Source of the DNA: Streptomyces meridianus
GTDB lineage: Bacteria > Actinomycetota > Actinomycetes > Streptomycetales > Streptomycetaceae
DNA length: 64,000 bases
Assembly: GCF_023703325.1 (NCBI RefSeq)
Contig: NZ_JAMQGM010000001.1
Span: forward strand, 62,001 to 126,000
Direction of reading: 5' to 3'
Below the pieces are notes generated by a model that saw nothing but the letters and a program-made list of their open reading frames with translations, ran no database searches and had not been told where the DNA came from. Of this stretch, positions 8,669 through 18,683 are shown one piece after another (position 1 is the first letter of the stretch; the number at the start of each line of letters is the position of its first letter). Both the position numbers and the translations under genes were made by a program.

Positions 8669-9508
8669 ATGCCTGCCGACTCCGCACCGCCCGCCGGCGA
8701 CTCCGCTCCGACCTCCGGCGGAAGGTTCCGTCCGAGGATCGCCCGGCCCCTTCTCCTCTGCGCCGTACCGGTACTGGCGCTGTTCGGCGTTGCCGCGTTC
8801 GCGCCCCTGCCGTTCACCATCGCCGAGCCCGGCACCACCGTGAACGTGCTCGGCTCGGACCGGGGCGAGCCGGTCATCACGATCTCCGGGGAGAAGAGCC
8901 GCCGGACGACCGGCCAGCTGCGGATGACGACGATCGCCGCGACCGGCCCCGATGCGTCCGTCGATCTCGCGAACGTCGTCGACGGCTGGTTCGCCACGGA
9001 CCGCGCGGTGCTGCCGCGCGACTCGGTCTACCCCACCGGTGACTCCACCAAGGAGATCCAGCGGTACAACACCGAGCAGATGCGTCAGTCGCAGGACGCC
9101 GCGACCGAGGCCGCGCTGCGCTACCTCCACAAGTCCCCGAAGGACGTGCGGGTGACGCTGCGCCTGGCCGACGTGGGCGGGCCGAGTGCCGGGCTGATGT
9201 TCGCCCTCGGCATCGTGGACAAGCTGGACGGTGACGGCAGCGGGGGCGACCTGACCGGCGGGCGGAAGATCGCCGGCACCGGGACGATCTCCCCGGACGG
9301 AAGGGTCGGCCCGGTCGGCGGGGTGTCGCTCAAGACCCGGGCCGCCCGGCGCGACGGGGCGACCGTCTTCCTCGTGCCGCGCAAGGAGTGCGGTGACGCG
9401 AAGGCCGAACGGCCCGCGGGCCTGCGGCTGGTACCGCTCACCACGCTCGGGCGGGCGGTCGCGGACCTGCGGGCGCTGGAGGAAGGTCGTCCGGTGCGCG
9501 GCTGCTGA
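8669..9508 (+). CDS. membrane-anchored Lon-like (S16 family, YlbL-type) serine protease
   Basis: A 279-residue protein with a single N-terminal membrane helix (about 28-48) and the PFTIAEPGTTVNVLG segment typical of YlbL-like proteins, then a Lon protease catalytic domain. The catalytic dyad is visible: Ser173 in GGPSAG and Lys222 in GGVSLKTRAARRDG. YlbL relatives usually carry a PDZ domain between anchor and protease; here the intervening region is short and no PDZ is obvious. The catalytic domain is expected to face the outside of the membrane. It is convergent with the osmoprotectant operon. Confidence 0.8.
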   Translation: MPADSAPPAGDSAPTSGGRFRPRIARPLLLCAVPVLALFGVAAFAPLPFTIAEPGTTVNVLGSDRGEPVITISGEKSRRTTGQLRMTTIAATGPDASVDLANVVDGWFATDRAVLPRDSVYPTGDSTKEIQRYNTEQMRQSQDAATEAALRYLHKSPKDVRVTLRLADVGGPSAGLMFALGIVDKLDGDGSGGDLTGGRKIAGTGTISPDGRVGPVGGVSLKTRAARRDGATVFLVPRKECGDAKAERPAGLRLVPLTTLGRAVADLRALEEGRPVRGC

Positions 9509-9516
9509 ACCCGGCC

Positions 9517-9546
9517 GCGGTACGGGCCCGGCGGGGCCCGCACCGC
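9517..9546. terminator. bidirectional intrinsic terminator hairpin
   Basis: GCGGTACGGGCCC and GGGCCCGCACCGC form a 13-bp stem with one mismatch around a 4-nt loop, placed between the two convergent stop codons (9508 and 9560). Confidence 0.65.
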
Positions 9547-9559
9547 GACGGCCGGCGAG

Positions 9560-10543
9560 TCAGCCCTCCCTGATGAACCCTTCCTTGACCATCCAGTCCT
9601 TGGCGACCTCGTGCGGGTCCTCGCCGTCCACGTCGACTTTGGCGTTGAGCTGCTGGGCGACCGGGGTCGTCAGCTTCTTCGTGATCGGGTCCAGGATCTT
9701 CGCGATGACCGGGTACTTCCGGAACGTCTTCGAGTTGATCACCGGCGCGGCGTTGTAGTTGGGGAAGAACTTCTTGTCGTCCTCGAGCACCTTCAGGTTG
9801 AGCTCGGGGATGCGGCCGTCGGTGGTGAACACCTCACCGAGGGTGCAGGACCTGCCGCTCGTGACCTCGTTGTAGACGATGCCGCTGTCCATCTTCTTGA
9901 GGTTCTGCGACGGGATCGAGAACCCGTACTTCTTCTCCAGGCCCGGCAGACCGTCCTCGCGCACGGCGAACTCGCCGTCCAGGCACAGGGTGACGGCATC
10001 GGGGTCCTTCTTCGACAGGGCCGCCACGTCGGAGAGGGTCTCGAGCCGGTACTTCTTGGCGTTGGCCTGGTTGGCCGCGAACGCGTAGGTGTTGTCCATG
10101 GGCGCGGGGGGCAGCCAGGTCAGGCCCTTGCCGCGGTCCTCGTCGCGCACCGCGACCCACTGCTTGTACGGGTCCGCGATGGGCTTGGTGTGCCCGAGAT
10201 AGGTGATCCACGCGGTGCCGGTGTACTCGTAGTTCGCGTCCGCGGCACCGGACTTGACGGCCTCCCGGGTGCCGATCGAGCCCTGGATGGCCGTCCGGTC
10301 CAGCACCTCGGCGCCCGCTGCCTTGAACGCCAGGGCCATGATCTGGCCGAGGATGATCTGCTCGGTGAACTCCTTGGAGGTGACGGTCAGGTCGGCGCCC
10401 TTCAGCGGCTGCCCGCGTCCGATCGACCCCGGCTCGACGTCGTCCGCGACGGGGCTTCCGCTGGCCAGCCCGCAGCCCGCCAGGCCCACCGCGGCCACCA
10501 GCGCCCAGGCCGCCCGGCCCGTGTACGAAAATCGCCTGCGCAC
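9560..10543 (-). CDS. osmoprotectant (glycine betaine/choline-type) ABC transporter substrate-binding lipoprotein
   Basis: Substrate-binding protein of an OpuC/ProX-like importer. The lipobox LAGC (Cys24) predicts a membrane-tethered lipoprotein. The mature part has the family segment VTSKEFTEQIILGQIMALAFKAAGAEV and a later YNEVTSGRSCTLGEVFTTDGRI, typical of quaternary-amine binding proteins. I prefer the GTG at 10543 over the GTG at 10564 because GGAGG (inside the permease stop region) sits 9 nt upstream and only a few bases separate it from the permease stop. It is the last gene of the four-gene operon running from 13340. Confidence 0.87.
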   Translation of the reverse strand: MRRRFSYTGRAAWALVAAVGLAGCGLASGSPVADDVEPGSIGRGQPLKGADLTVTSKEFTEQIILGQIMALAFKAAGAEVLDRTAIQGSIGTREAVKSGAADANYEYTGTAWITYLGHTKPIADPYKQWVAVRDEDRGKGLTWLPPAPMDNTYAFAANQANAKKYRLETLSDVAALSKKDPDAVTLCLDGEFAVREDGLPGLEKKYGFSIPSQNLKKMDSGIVYNEVTSGRSCTLGEVFTTDGRIPELNLKVLEDDKKFFPNYNAAPVINSKTFRKYPVIAKILDPITKKLTTPVAQQLNAKVDVDGEDPHEVAKDWMVKEGFIREG

Positions 10544-10547
10544 GCCT

Positions 10548-11372
10548 TCAGTCCTCCAGTCCACGAGGCCGCAGCCACACCTCGACGAGCGAGGCCAGCC
10601 AGTCCACCAGCAGCGCCAGGGCCACCGTCAGCACGGCGCCCACGACGAGCACCGGGGTGCGCTGGACCCTGATGCCGGCCGCGATGAGGTCGCCCAGTCC
10701 GCCGCCGCCGCCGAACGTGGCCAGGGTCGCCGTGCCCACGTTGAGGACGAGCGCGGTCCGCACACCCGCCAGGATCAGCGGGACGGCCAGCGGGAGTTCG
10801 ACCCTGGTCAGGGTTCCACTGCGTGACATGCCGATCCCCCGTGCCGCGTCGAGCAGAGTCGGGTCGATCGCCTTCAGCCCGGCGACGGTGTTGCTGAGCA
10901 CTGGCAGTACGGCGTAGATGATGATGCCGATCAGCGCGGCCTTCTGCCCGATGCCCAGCCAGATCACGAGCAGGGCCAGCAGGCCGAGCGCGGGGGTGGC
11001 CTGGCCGATGTTCGCCAGGGCCATCACCGGGGGCGAGGCCCAGCGGAACGCCCTGCGGGTCAGGGCGATGCCCAGCGGGATCGCGATGATCAGGACGAAG
11101 AAGGTCGAGATGGCGACCAGCTTGATCTGCTGCCACAGCGCGGTCTGCACCAGGCTTGCCGTGAGGGCGTTCCGCGCGATCGAGTCCAGCGTGACGTTGC
11201 CGGCGTACAGCCACAGCAGGAGCAGGATGGCGACCAGGATGGCCGGGACCGTCACCAGTTTCTGCCAGGTGAGCCTGCGCGGCGGCTTCGAGTGGGCCAC
11301 CGGGCCCCGCTCGATCTCGTCGTCGGTGCTCTCGTCGCCCCGGTCGGTCCGGGGGGTCTCGGTTCCGCTCAC
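10548..11372 (-). CDS. osmoprotectant ABC transporter permease
   Basis: A 274-residue inner-membrane permease of the OpuCB/OpuCD (ProW) class. A charged N-terminal tail of about 35 residues precedes the membrane helices. The EAA-like loop (LLDAARGIGMSRSGTLTRVELPLAVPLILAG region) docks to the ATPase. The GTG start overlaps the ATPase stop by 4 nt (GTGA), indicating translational coupling. It works with the second permease (12693-13340), making a heteromeric channel likely. Confidence 0.87.
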   Translation of the reverse strand: MSGTETPRTDRGDESTDDEIERGPVAHSKPPRRLTWQKLVTVPAILVAILLLLWLYAGNVTLDSIARNALTASLVQTALWQQIKLVAISTFFVLIIAIPLGIALTRRAFRWASPPVMALANIGQATPALGLLALLVIWLGIGQKAALIGIIIYAVLPVLSNTVAGLKAIDPTLLDAARGIGMSRSGTLTRVELPLAVPLILAGVRTALVLNVGTATLATFGGGGGLGDLIAAGIRVQRTPVLVVGAVLTVALALLVDWLASLVEVWLRPRGLED

Positions 11373-12700
11373 GACGCCTCACCCGAGGTCGTGAAGGTCC
11401 CCTCCTGAGCCGCCCTGGTGCGGCGTGCGCGGTCCGCCTCCAGGGAGTGACGGTGCTCCATGGCCGCCAGCCGGTCGGCCTCGAGCATTTCGTGCACGGA
11501 GTTCAGCAGGGTCTCCATGTCCACGACGCCGATGTACTCGCCGCGCCGTCCGGTGACGGCCACTCGTCCGCTGCTGTCGGTCAGGACCGCCTCGAGCGCG
11601 TCCCGCAGCGTGGCGTCGCGGGTGACGTGGTCGTGGATGAGGGTGCCGGCCCGGGCCAGCGAGCCCTTCACCCGGCTCAGGTCGCCCCGGCGCAGCCACT
11701 TGTAGGGCCGGTTCTGCTGGTCCAGGAGCAGCAGCTCGTTGGCGTCGCCCGACCGCAGCTTGTCGAAGATGTCCTGCAGCGGGTCGTCCACGCGGACCGT
11801 GTCGAAGTCGGCGATCTCGACGTCCCGCACGCGGGTCAGGTTGAGTCGTTTGAGTGCCGCCCCGGCCCCGACGAAGCCGGACACGAAGTCGTCGGCGGGG
11901 TTGGTGAGAATCGCCTCGGGGGTGTCGAACTGGGCGATGTGGGACTGCTCGCGGAGCACGGCGATGCGGTCGCCGAGCTTGATCGCCTCGTCGAAGTCGT
12001 GGGTGACGAAGACGATTGTCTTGTGCAACTCGCGCTGGAGCCGGATCAGCTCGTCCTGGAGGTGATCGCGGGTGATGGGGTCCACCGCTCCGAACGGCTC
12101 GTCCATCAGCAGCACCGGCGGGTCGGCTGCCAGTGCCCGGGCCACGCCCACGCGCTGCTGCTGTCCGCCGGACAGTTGGCGCGGGTAACGGCTGTGGAAC
12201 TCGCGCGGGTCCAGGCCGACCAGGTCGAGCATCTCCTCGACCCGGTTCTTCACCTTCTTCTTCGACCAGCCGACCATTCGGGGCACCTGGGCTATGTTCT
12301 CGGCCACCGTCATGTGGGGGAAGAGGCCGGACGCCTGGATCGCGTATCCGATCTTCCGCCGCAGGCCCACGGGGTCGATGTCGGTGACGTCCTCGCCGTC
12401 GATGCTGATCCGGCCGGAAGTCGGCTCGATCAACCGGTTGATCATCCGCAGACAGGTGCTCTTGCCGCAGCCCGAGGGCCCGACGAGGACCACGAGTTCG
12501 CCGGCGTTGATGTCCATGGTGACGCCGTCGACGGCCGGCAGCGGGGCGCCGGGGTAGTGCTTGGTCAGGTTCTCGAGCCGGATGGTCGCACCGGTGACGG
12601 AAGTGGCCGCCGCGTCGCCGTGCGGCGCCTCCGTGGCCCCGGACGGGCCCGTCTCGGTGGGCCGGGACTCGGCTGTTCCCGGCTGGTCGTGGTCAGGCAC
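11369..12700 (-). CDS. osmoprotectant ABC transporter ATP-binding protein with CBS domains
   Basis: A 443-residue ABC ATPase of the betaine/proline/choline class. Walker A GPSGCGKST (residues 74-82), the signature LSGGQQQRV and Walker B LLMDEPFGAVD are intact. The C-terminal third has tandem CBS-like domains (GRVAVTGRRGEYIGVVDMETLL), which in OpuA sense ionic strength and gate transport. An acidic, low-complexity extension of about 35 residues precedes the ATPase domain. The GTG start overlaps the upstream permease stop by 8 nt. It energises osmoprotectant uptake together with both permeases. Confidence 0.9.
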   Translation of the reverse strand: MPDHDQPGTAESRPTETGPSGATEAPHGDAAATSVTGATIRLENLTKHYPGAPLPAVDGVTMDINAGELVVLVGPSGCGKSTCLRMINRLIEPTSGRISIDGEDVTDIDPVGLRRKIGYAIQASGLFPHMTVAENIAQVPRMVGWSKKKVKNRVEEMLDLVGLDPREFHSRYPRQLSGGQQQRVGVARALAADPPVLLMDEPFGAVDPITRDHLQDELIRLQRELHKTIVFVTHDFDEAIKLGDRIAVLREQSHIAQFDTPEAILTNPADDFVSGFVGAGAALKRLNLTRVRDVEIADFDTVRVDDPLQDIFDKLRSGDANELLLLDQQNRPYKWLRRGDLSRVKGSLARAGTLIHDHVTRDATLRDALEAVLTDSSGRVAVTGRRGEYIGVVDMETLLNSVHEMLEADRLAAMEHRHSLEADRARRTRAAQEGTFTTSGEAS

Positions 12701-13340
12701 GGATACCTCTCGAAATGGTCAGCCGTCCGATGAGGACGTAGGCGGCGTCGAACAGCAGCGCGAGGATCACGATGCCCAGCGTTCCGGCCAGTACCTGGTT
12801 GAGTGCGTTGGCGCTGCCGAGGCTGGAGATCCCGCGGAAGATGAGGTTGCCCAGGCCGGGTCCGGAGGCGAACGCGGCGATGGCGGCGATGCCCATCAGC
12901 ATCTGGGTGGCCACCCGGATCCCGGTCAGGATCGGCGGCCAGGCGAGCGGCAGTTCGACCTTGAACAGCCGTGCCGTGCGGGACATCCCGATTCCCTTGG
13001 CCGCATCGACGAGCGCCGGGTCGACGCCGCGCAGCCCGACCACCGCGTTGCGGACGACGGGGAGCAGGCCGTAGAGGACCAGGGCGAGCACCGTGGGGGC
13101 CACACCGAGTCCGACCAGCGGGATCAGCAGGCCGATCAGGGCGAGCGAGGGGATGGTGAGGATGGAGGCTGTGGTGGTGATGGCCAGGTTCCCCGCCCAC
13201 TGCCTGCGGTAGGTCAGGACCCCGATCGCCACGCCCAGCACGGTCGCGATCACCATGCACTGGAAGACCACGCTGGCATGCTGGTAGGTGTCCACCAGGA
13301 CCTGCTGGTAGCGACTCCCGAGGTACTCCCAGAAGTTCAC
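12693..13340 (-). CDS. osmoprotectant ABC transporter permease (first gene of operon)
   Basis: A 215-residue ProW/OpuCB-type permease. The EAA loop reads DAAKGIGMSRTARLFKVELP, near-identical in pattern to the companion permease, and several membrane helices flank it. It is the promoter-proximal gene of the operon permease-ATPase-permease-binding protein (13340 down to 9560). The gene order, with two unlike permeases and a CBS-containing ATPase, matches OpuC-type systems. The promoter should lie in the short gap before the Lrp gene end at 13394. Confidence 0.86.
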   Translation of the reverse strand: MNFWEYLGSRYQQVLVDTYQHASVVFQCMVIATVLGVAIGVLTYRRQWAGNLAITTTASILTIPSLALIGLLIPLVGLGVAPTVLALVLYGLLPVVRNAVVGLRGVDPALVDAAKGIGMSRTARLFKVELPLAWPPILTGIRVATQMLMGIAAIAAFASGPGLGNLIFRGISSLGSANALNQVLAGTLGIVILALLFDAAYVLIGRLTISRGIRA

Positions 13341-13393
13341 GGACTGCCTCCCGGCCGTTGTTCCCTTTTGATCGCTGCTCCTTCGCCGCCCTC

Positions 13394-15143
<1,750 letters not shown>

Positions 15144-15169
15144 CGGCACCGGGCCCGTGAAGCCCGCCC

Positions 15170-15216
15170 GCGGCCCCCGGCGGTCCTTTCGCACGAAAGG
15201 CACCGCCGGGGGCCGC
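15170..15216. terminator. strong intrinsic terminator after hpd
   Basis: A very long hairpin: GCGGCCCCCGGCGGT pairs perfectly with ACCGCCGGGGGCCGC, continued inside by CCTTTCG/CGAAAGG with one bulged base and a 2-nt loop. Confidence 0.8.
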
Positions 15217-15319
15217 ACCCCGTCCGGATGAACTTCCCGCGACACCGCCCCGCGTCCGGCGCAGGCCGGCCTCCGCGGGCTCCCATGTCCCTCTACCGAC
15301 CAGTGGAGGGAGGGCGCAC

Positions 15320-16402
15320 ATGAGCGACCAGGGAGGACCCGGACGACCCGGCCGCAGGGCGCTGCTCGCACTCGCCGGAGGGACGGCCGCAGCCGCCCTC
15401 CTCGGCAACGCCCCCGGCACGGCCGCCGCGCAGGCAGCCGGGCGCACGCCCCGGGCGAACCGTCCGCCCCACCGAACCCGCTCCCCCCGGGGCGCCGGGG
15501 GAATCACCGACGAACGGTTCGGCCTGGACGGCCCGCACGTTCCCTGGCTCACGGACTGCACCCTGCGCCACCCGACCGTCATGCAGTCGTTCGCGTTCGA
15601 CGAGACGCACCAGCACCTCTACGCGCTCCAGGTGGTCCCGGGCGGCGTCCGCCTCCCCGCCGAGACCCGCACCCGCCCCCATGCCGCACGGCTGCGGAGC
15701 GGCGACCTCTGTCTCAACCGCCTCACCATGGACGGCGTACTCCTGGACCACATGTACCTCAAGGGCTTCGGCCACGGCAGCGCCATGGGCATCGAGGAGC
15801 GCGCGGACGGCGGCACCGTCCTCTACACCGAGTGCGACGCAGGCCCCGCTTCCGGCCACGGCCGCGCGGTCGCCCGCTTCGCCTACGCCCCGGGCCGGGT
15901 CCTGCACGGCGACGCCCCCGGCCTCGACTGCTACCGGGCGAAGCCGGGCTCCACGGGCAACTCCGTGGCCGTCGACCTGGCGGGACGCCGTCTTCTGCTC
16001 CGCTACCGCAGGAACGGCGAGCACCGCTACGCCCTCTACGACCTGGACGGATTCGTCGCCGAACTCTTCGACCCGCTGGCCGACTTCGCCCAGCCGGACC
16101 CCGGACCGGATCTGAGGTTCCAGGGCATGGCGCTGTACGGCGACTACGCGTACCAGGTGCTCGGCCCGGCCACGGTCCCCGCACGGCGGACCGCCACGGG
16201 CCCGACCACCTGCCTGACGTGCCTGGACCTGCGCACCGGTCGCGTGGTCGCCGAGACCCGGCGTGAGACCTCCTACGCCGCCGGACCCATGGCCCCGGAG
16301 GGGCTCGCCGTGCTGCGCTCCGGCGGACCTCGGCTGTGCCTGGGCTTCGCCTCCGGTCCGGTGGGCGCCCGCGCCTTCGCCGTGTATCAGCAGCAGAGCT
16401 GA
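15320..16402 (+). CDS. Tat-exported TagC/phage P68 receptor-binding-like beta-propeller protein
   Basis: A 360-residue secreted protein. The N-terminus has a twin-arginine signal (Arg12-Arg13 followed by ALLALAGG and a hydrophobic run ending near residue 37). The mature part resembles the family annotated as teichoic-acid biosynthesis protein C or phage baseplate protein, which has a P68 RBP/TagC-like beta-propeller: repeated segments such as MQSFAFDETHQHLYALQ, DLCLNRLTMDGVLLDHMYL and GHGSAMGIEE. It probably acts at the cell envelope, perhaps as a carbohydrate-binding or hydrolytic propeller; no catalytic role can be assigned from sequence. Confidence 0.75.
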   Translation: MSDQGGPGRPGRRALLALAGGTAAAALLGNAPGTAAAQAAGRTPRANRPPHRTRSPRGAGGITDERFGLDGPHVPWLTDCTLRHPTVMQSFAFDETHQHLYALQVVPGGVRLPAETRTRPHAARLRSGDLCLNRLTMDGVLLDHMYLKGFGHGSAMGIEERADGGTVLYTECDAGPASGHGRAVARFAYAPGRVLHGDAPGLDCYRAKPGSTGNSVAVDLAGRRLLLRYRRNGEHRYALYDLDGFVAELFDPLADFAQPDPGPDLRFQGMALYGDYAYQVLGPATVPARRTATGPTTCLTCLDLRTGRVVAETRRETSYAAGPMAPEGLAVLRSGGPRLCLGFASGPVGARAFAVYQQQS

Positions 16403-16449
16403 AGGTGTCCGATCTTCCCAGCGGAGCCGTCGGATGCCAGGCTGATGGC

Positions 16450-17817
16450 ATGGACCAGCTCATCGCCTCACTGCACGAGGCCCTGCCGGACGAAGCGATA
16501 CTGACCGACCCGGATGTCACCGCCACCTATGCGAACGACATGGCCGGTTTCTGCGAGGCCGGGGCTCCGGCGGTCGTCGTGATGCCCCGGACCGTGGAGC
16601 AGGTCCAGCACGTCATGCGCACCGCCACGGCCCTGCGGGTGCCGGTCGTTCCCCAGGGGGCCCGTACCGGCCTGTCCGGCGCGGCGAACGCCACCGACGG
16701 CTGCATCGTCCTGTCCTTCGTGCGGATGGACCGGATCCTCGAGATCAACCCCGTGGAGCGGATCGCCGTCGTCGAACCGGGCGTCGTCAACGCGGTGCTG
16801 TCCCGGGCCGTGGCCGAGCAGGGCCTGTACTACCCGCCGGACCCCAGCAGTTGGGAACAGTGCACCATCGGCGGCAACATCGGTACCGGCTCGGGCGGCC
16901 TGTGCTGCGTCAAGTACGGCGTCACCGCAGAGTACGTCCTCGGCCTCGATGTCGTCCTCGCCGACGGACGGCTGCTGAGCACGGGCCGGCGTACGGCCAA
17001 GGGCGTCGCCGGGTACGACATGACCCGGCTGTTCGTCGGCTCCGAGGGAAGCCTCGGCATCGTGGTGAAGGCGACGCTGGCGCTGAAGCCCGCACCGCGC
17101 GAACAACTCGCCCTGGCCGCCGAGTTCCCGTCGGCTGCGGCCGCCTGCGAGGCCATCTGCGAGATCATGGCCCGCGGTCACGCCCCGTCCCTCCTGGAGC
17201 TGATGGACCGCACCACCCTGCGCGCCGTCAACACGATGGCCAACATGGGGCTGCCGGAATCCACCGAGGCGCTGCTGCTCGCGGCGTTCGACACCCCGGA
17301 CCCGGCGGAGGACCTGGCCGCGGTCACCGCCGTGTGCAAGGCAGCGGGGGCGACGGAGGTGGTGCCGGCAGAGGACACCGCGGAGTCCGAACTCCTGCTG
17401 CAGGCCCGGCGGCTGGCGCTGGTCGCCCTGGAGAAGGTCCGCTCGGCGACCATGATCGACGATGTCTGCGTACCGCGTTCCCGGCTCGCCGAGATGATCG
17501 ACGGCACCGCCGCCATCGCGGAGCGGCACGACCTGACCATCGGTGTCTGCGCTCACGCGGGCGACGGCAACACCCATCCCGTCGTCTGCTTCGACCCGGG
17601 CGACGCCGACGAGGCCCGGCGGGCGCGGATCTCCTTCGACGAGATCATGGCGCTGGGCCTCGAACTGGGCGGCACCATCACGGGCGAGCACGGCGTGGGC
17701 ATTCTGAAGAAGGAGTGGCTGGCCCGGGAGATCGGCCCGGTCGGACTGGAGTTGCAGCGCGGCATCAAGAAGACGTTCGACCCGCTCGATCTGCTCAATC
17801 CCGGCAAGCTGTTCTGA
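16450..17817 (+). CDS. GlcD-type FAD-linked oxidase (glycolate/D-lactate dehydrogenase family)
   Basis: A 455-residue flavoprotein. The N-terminal PCMH-type FAD domain shows VPVVPQGARTGLSGAANA and GGLCCVKYGVTAEYVLGLDV; the C-terminal FAD-oxidase domain shows GVCAHAGDGNTHP and GTITGEHGVGILKKEWL, the hallmark of GlcD/D-lactate dehydrogenases. It oxidises a 2-hydroxy acid (glycolate or D-lactate) to the keto acid. I chose ATG 16450; the in-frame extension upstream overlaps the preceding gene. No GlcE or GlcF partner is adjacent, so it likely works alone. Confidence 0.9.
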   Translation: MDQLIASLHEALPDEAILTDPDVTATYANDMAGFCEAGAPAVVVMPRTVEQVQHVMRTATALRVPVVPQGARTGLSGAANATDGCIVLSFVRMDRILEINPVERIAVVEPGVVNAVLSRAVAEQGLYYPPDPSSWEQCTIGGNIGTGSGGLCCVKYGVTAEYVLGLDVVLADGRLLSTGRRTAKGVAGYDMTRLFVGSEGSLGIVVKATLALKPAPREQLALAAEFPSAAAACEAICEIMARGHAPSLLELMDRTTLRAVNTMANMGLPESTEALLLAAFDTPDPAEDLAAVTAVCKAAGATEVVPAEDTAESELLLQARRLALVALEKVRSATMIDDVCVPRSRLAEMIDGTAAIAERHDLTIGVCAHAGDGNTHPVVCFDPGDADEARRARISFDEIMALGLELGGTITGEHGVGILKKEWLAREIGPVGLELQRGIKKTFDPLDLLNPGKLF

Positions 17818-17901
17818 ACGGGCCGGGCCGCACCCGTCGCCGGTCCCTGTGCCCGGCACTGCGACGAGGAGGCCGGCCGGAGTCGCGGACGGGGCTCACG
17901 G

Positions 17902-18372
17902 TCAACCGTCCGGGTTCTCGTCCGACGGGTCGGTCTCGAGCGGCCGGGCGTCCTCGCGGGCGGCGGGCGCCAGCAGTCCGTCGAGGGCCTCGTCCAGGCC
18001 GAGTTCGTCCCACTCGGAACCACGCGGCACCACCTGAAGCGTCCGGTCCAGCCAGTCCGTGACGCCCGCGGTCGGGGCCTCCAGCAGCGCGTTTCCGTCG
18101 GGCGAGGTGAGGGCGATGCACAGGATGCTGCGGGCGTCGGCCTGCGCGGGCCAGATCCGGACGTCCCCGTGCCCCGAGGGCCGGAACACTCCCTCCATCA
18201 GCAGCTCGCGCGAGAAGGTCCAGCGGACGGGGGCCTGCGATCCGACGTGGAACGTGATGTCCACGGCGTACGGGTCGTCCGACCGGTAGGAGAACCGGGC
18301 AGGCACCGGGATGCTGTCCTCCGGTGACAGCACCAGATCGATCTCGAGCTCGCGCTCGACGGCAGTGTGCAT
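17902..18372 (-). CDS. ssgG: SsgA-like sporulation/cell-division protein, SsgG type
   Basis: A 156-residue SsgA-like protein (SALP), a family found in sporulating actinomycetes that guides septum placement and peptidoglycan maturation. Family features: the N-terminal ELEIDLVLSPEDSIPVPARFSY, the core DPYAVDITFHVGSQAPVRWTFSRELL and VRIWPAQ. The assignment to SsgG rests on its position after a GlcD-type oxidase and hpd, matching my memory of SCO2924. SsgG is required for correct septum spacing in S. coelicolor. It has an acidic C-terminal tail slightly longer than usual. ATG at 18372. Confidence 0.85.
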   Translation of the reverse strand: MHTAVERELEIDLVLSPEDSIPVPARFSYRSDDPYAVDITFHVGSQAPVRWTFSRELLMEGVFRPSGHGDVRIWPAQADARSILCIALTSPDGNALLEAPTAGVTDWLDRTLQVVPRGSEWDELGLDEALDGLLAPAAREDARPLETDPSDENPDG

Positions 18373-18683
18373 GATGTCCGCTGTCCTCTCCTCGGTGCGG
18401 CAGGCCCGGAACGGGCCACATCTGATGGGAGCCGCCCGCACGCGCTTCATGGCGTGGTTTCGCACAGGCTCTTCGATTGTTTTGCATCCGTGCCCGAAAA
18501 GTGGGGCGTACCCCAGGACCGGCCCGGAGGCCCGGCCTCGTCTGGTAGATGTGGACCCGCGCCGCGTCCGCCGGACGTACGCGCGAGCGGGGCGGCGTTC
18601 ACCGCATCGGGTGTGTGCGGCACACTGCGCATGCCCCGAAAACACCGCAGCAGCACGGCCGAGCAGATACGGGAACACGGACA
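18373..18683. other. divergent intergenic region, no gene seen
   Basis: The 311 bp between ssgG and the divergent DUF2510/RDD gene contain a small AT-rich island (about 18460-18500) that may carry promoters for both genes. I cannot assign -10/-35 elements with confidence. Confidence 0.5.
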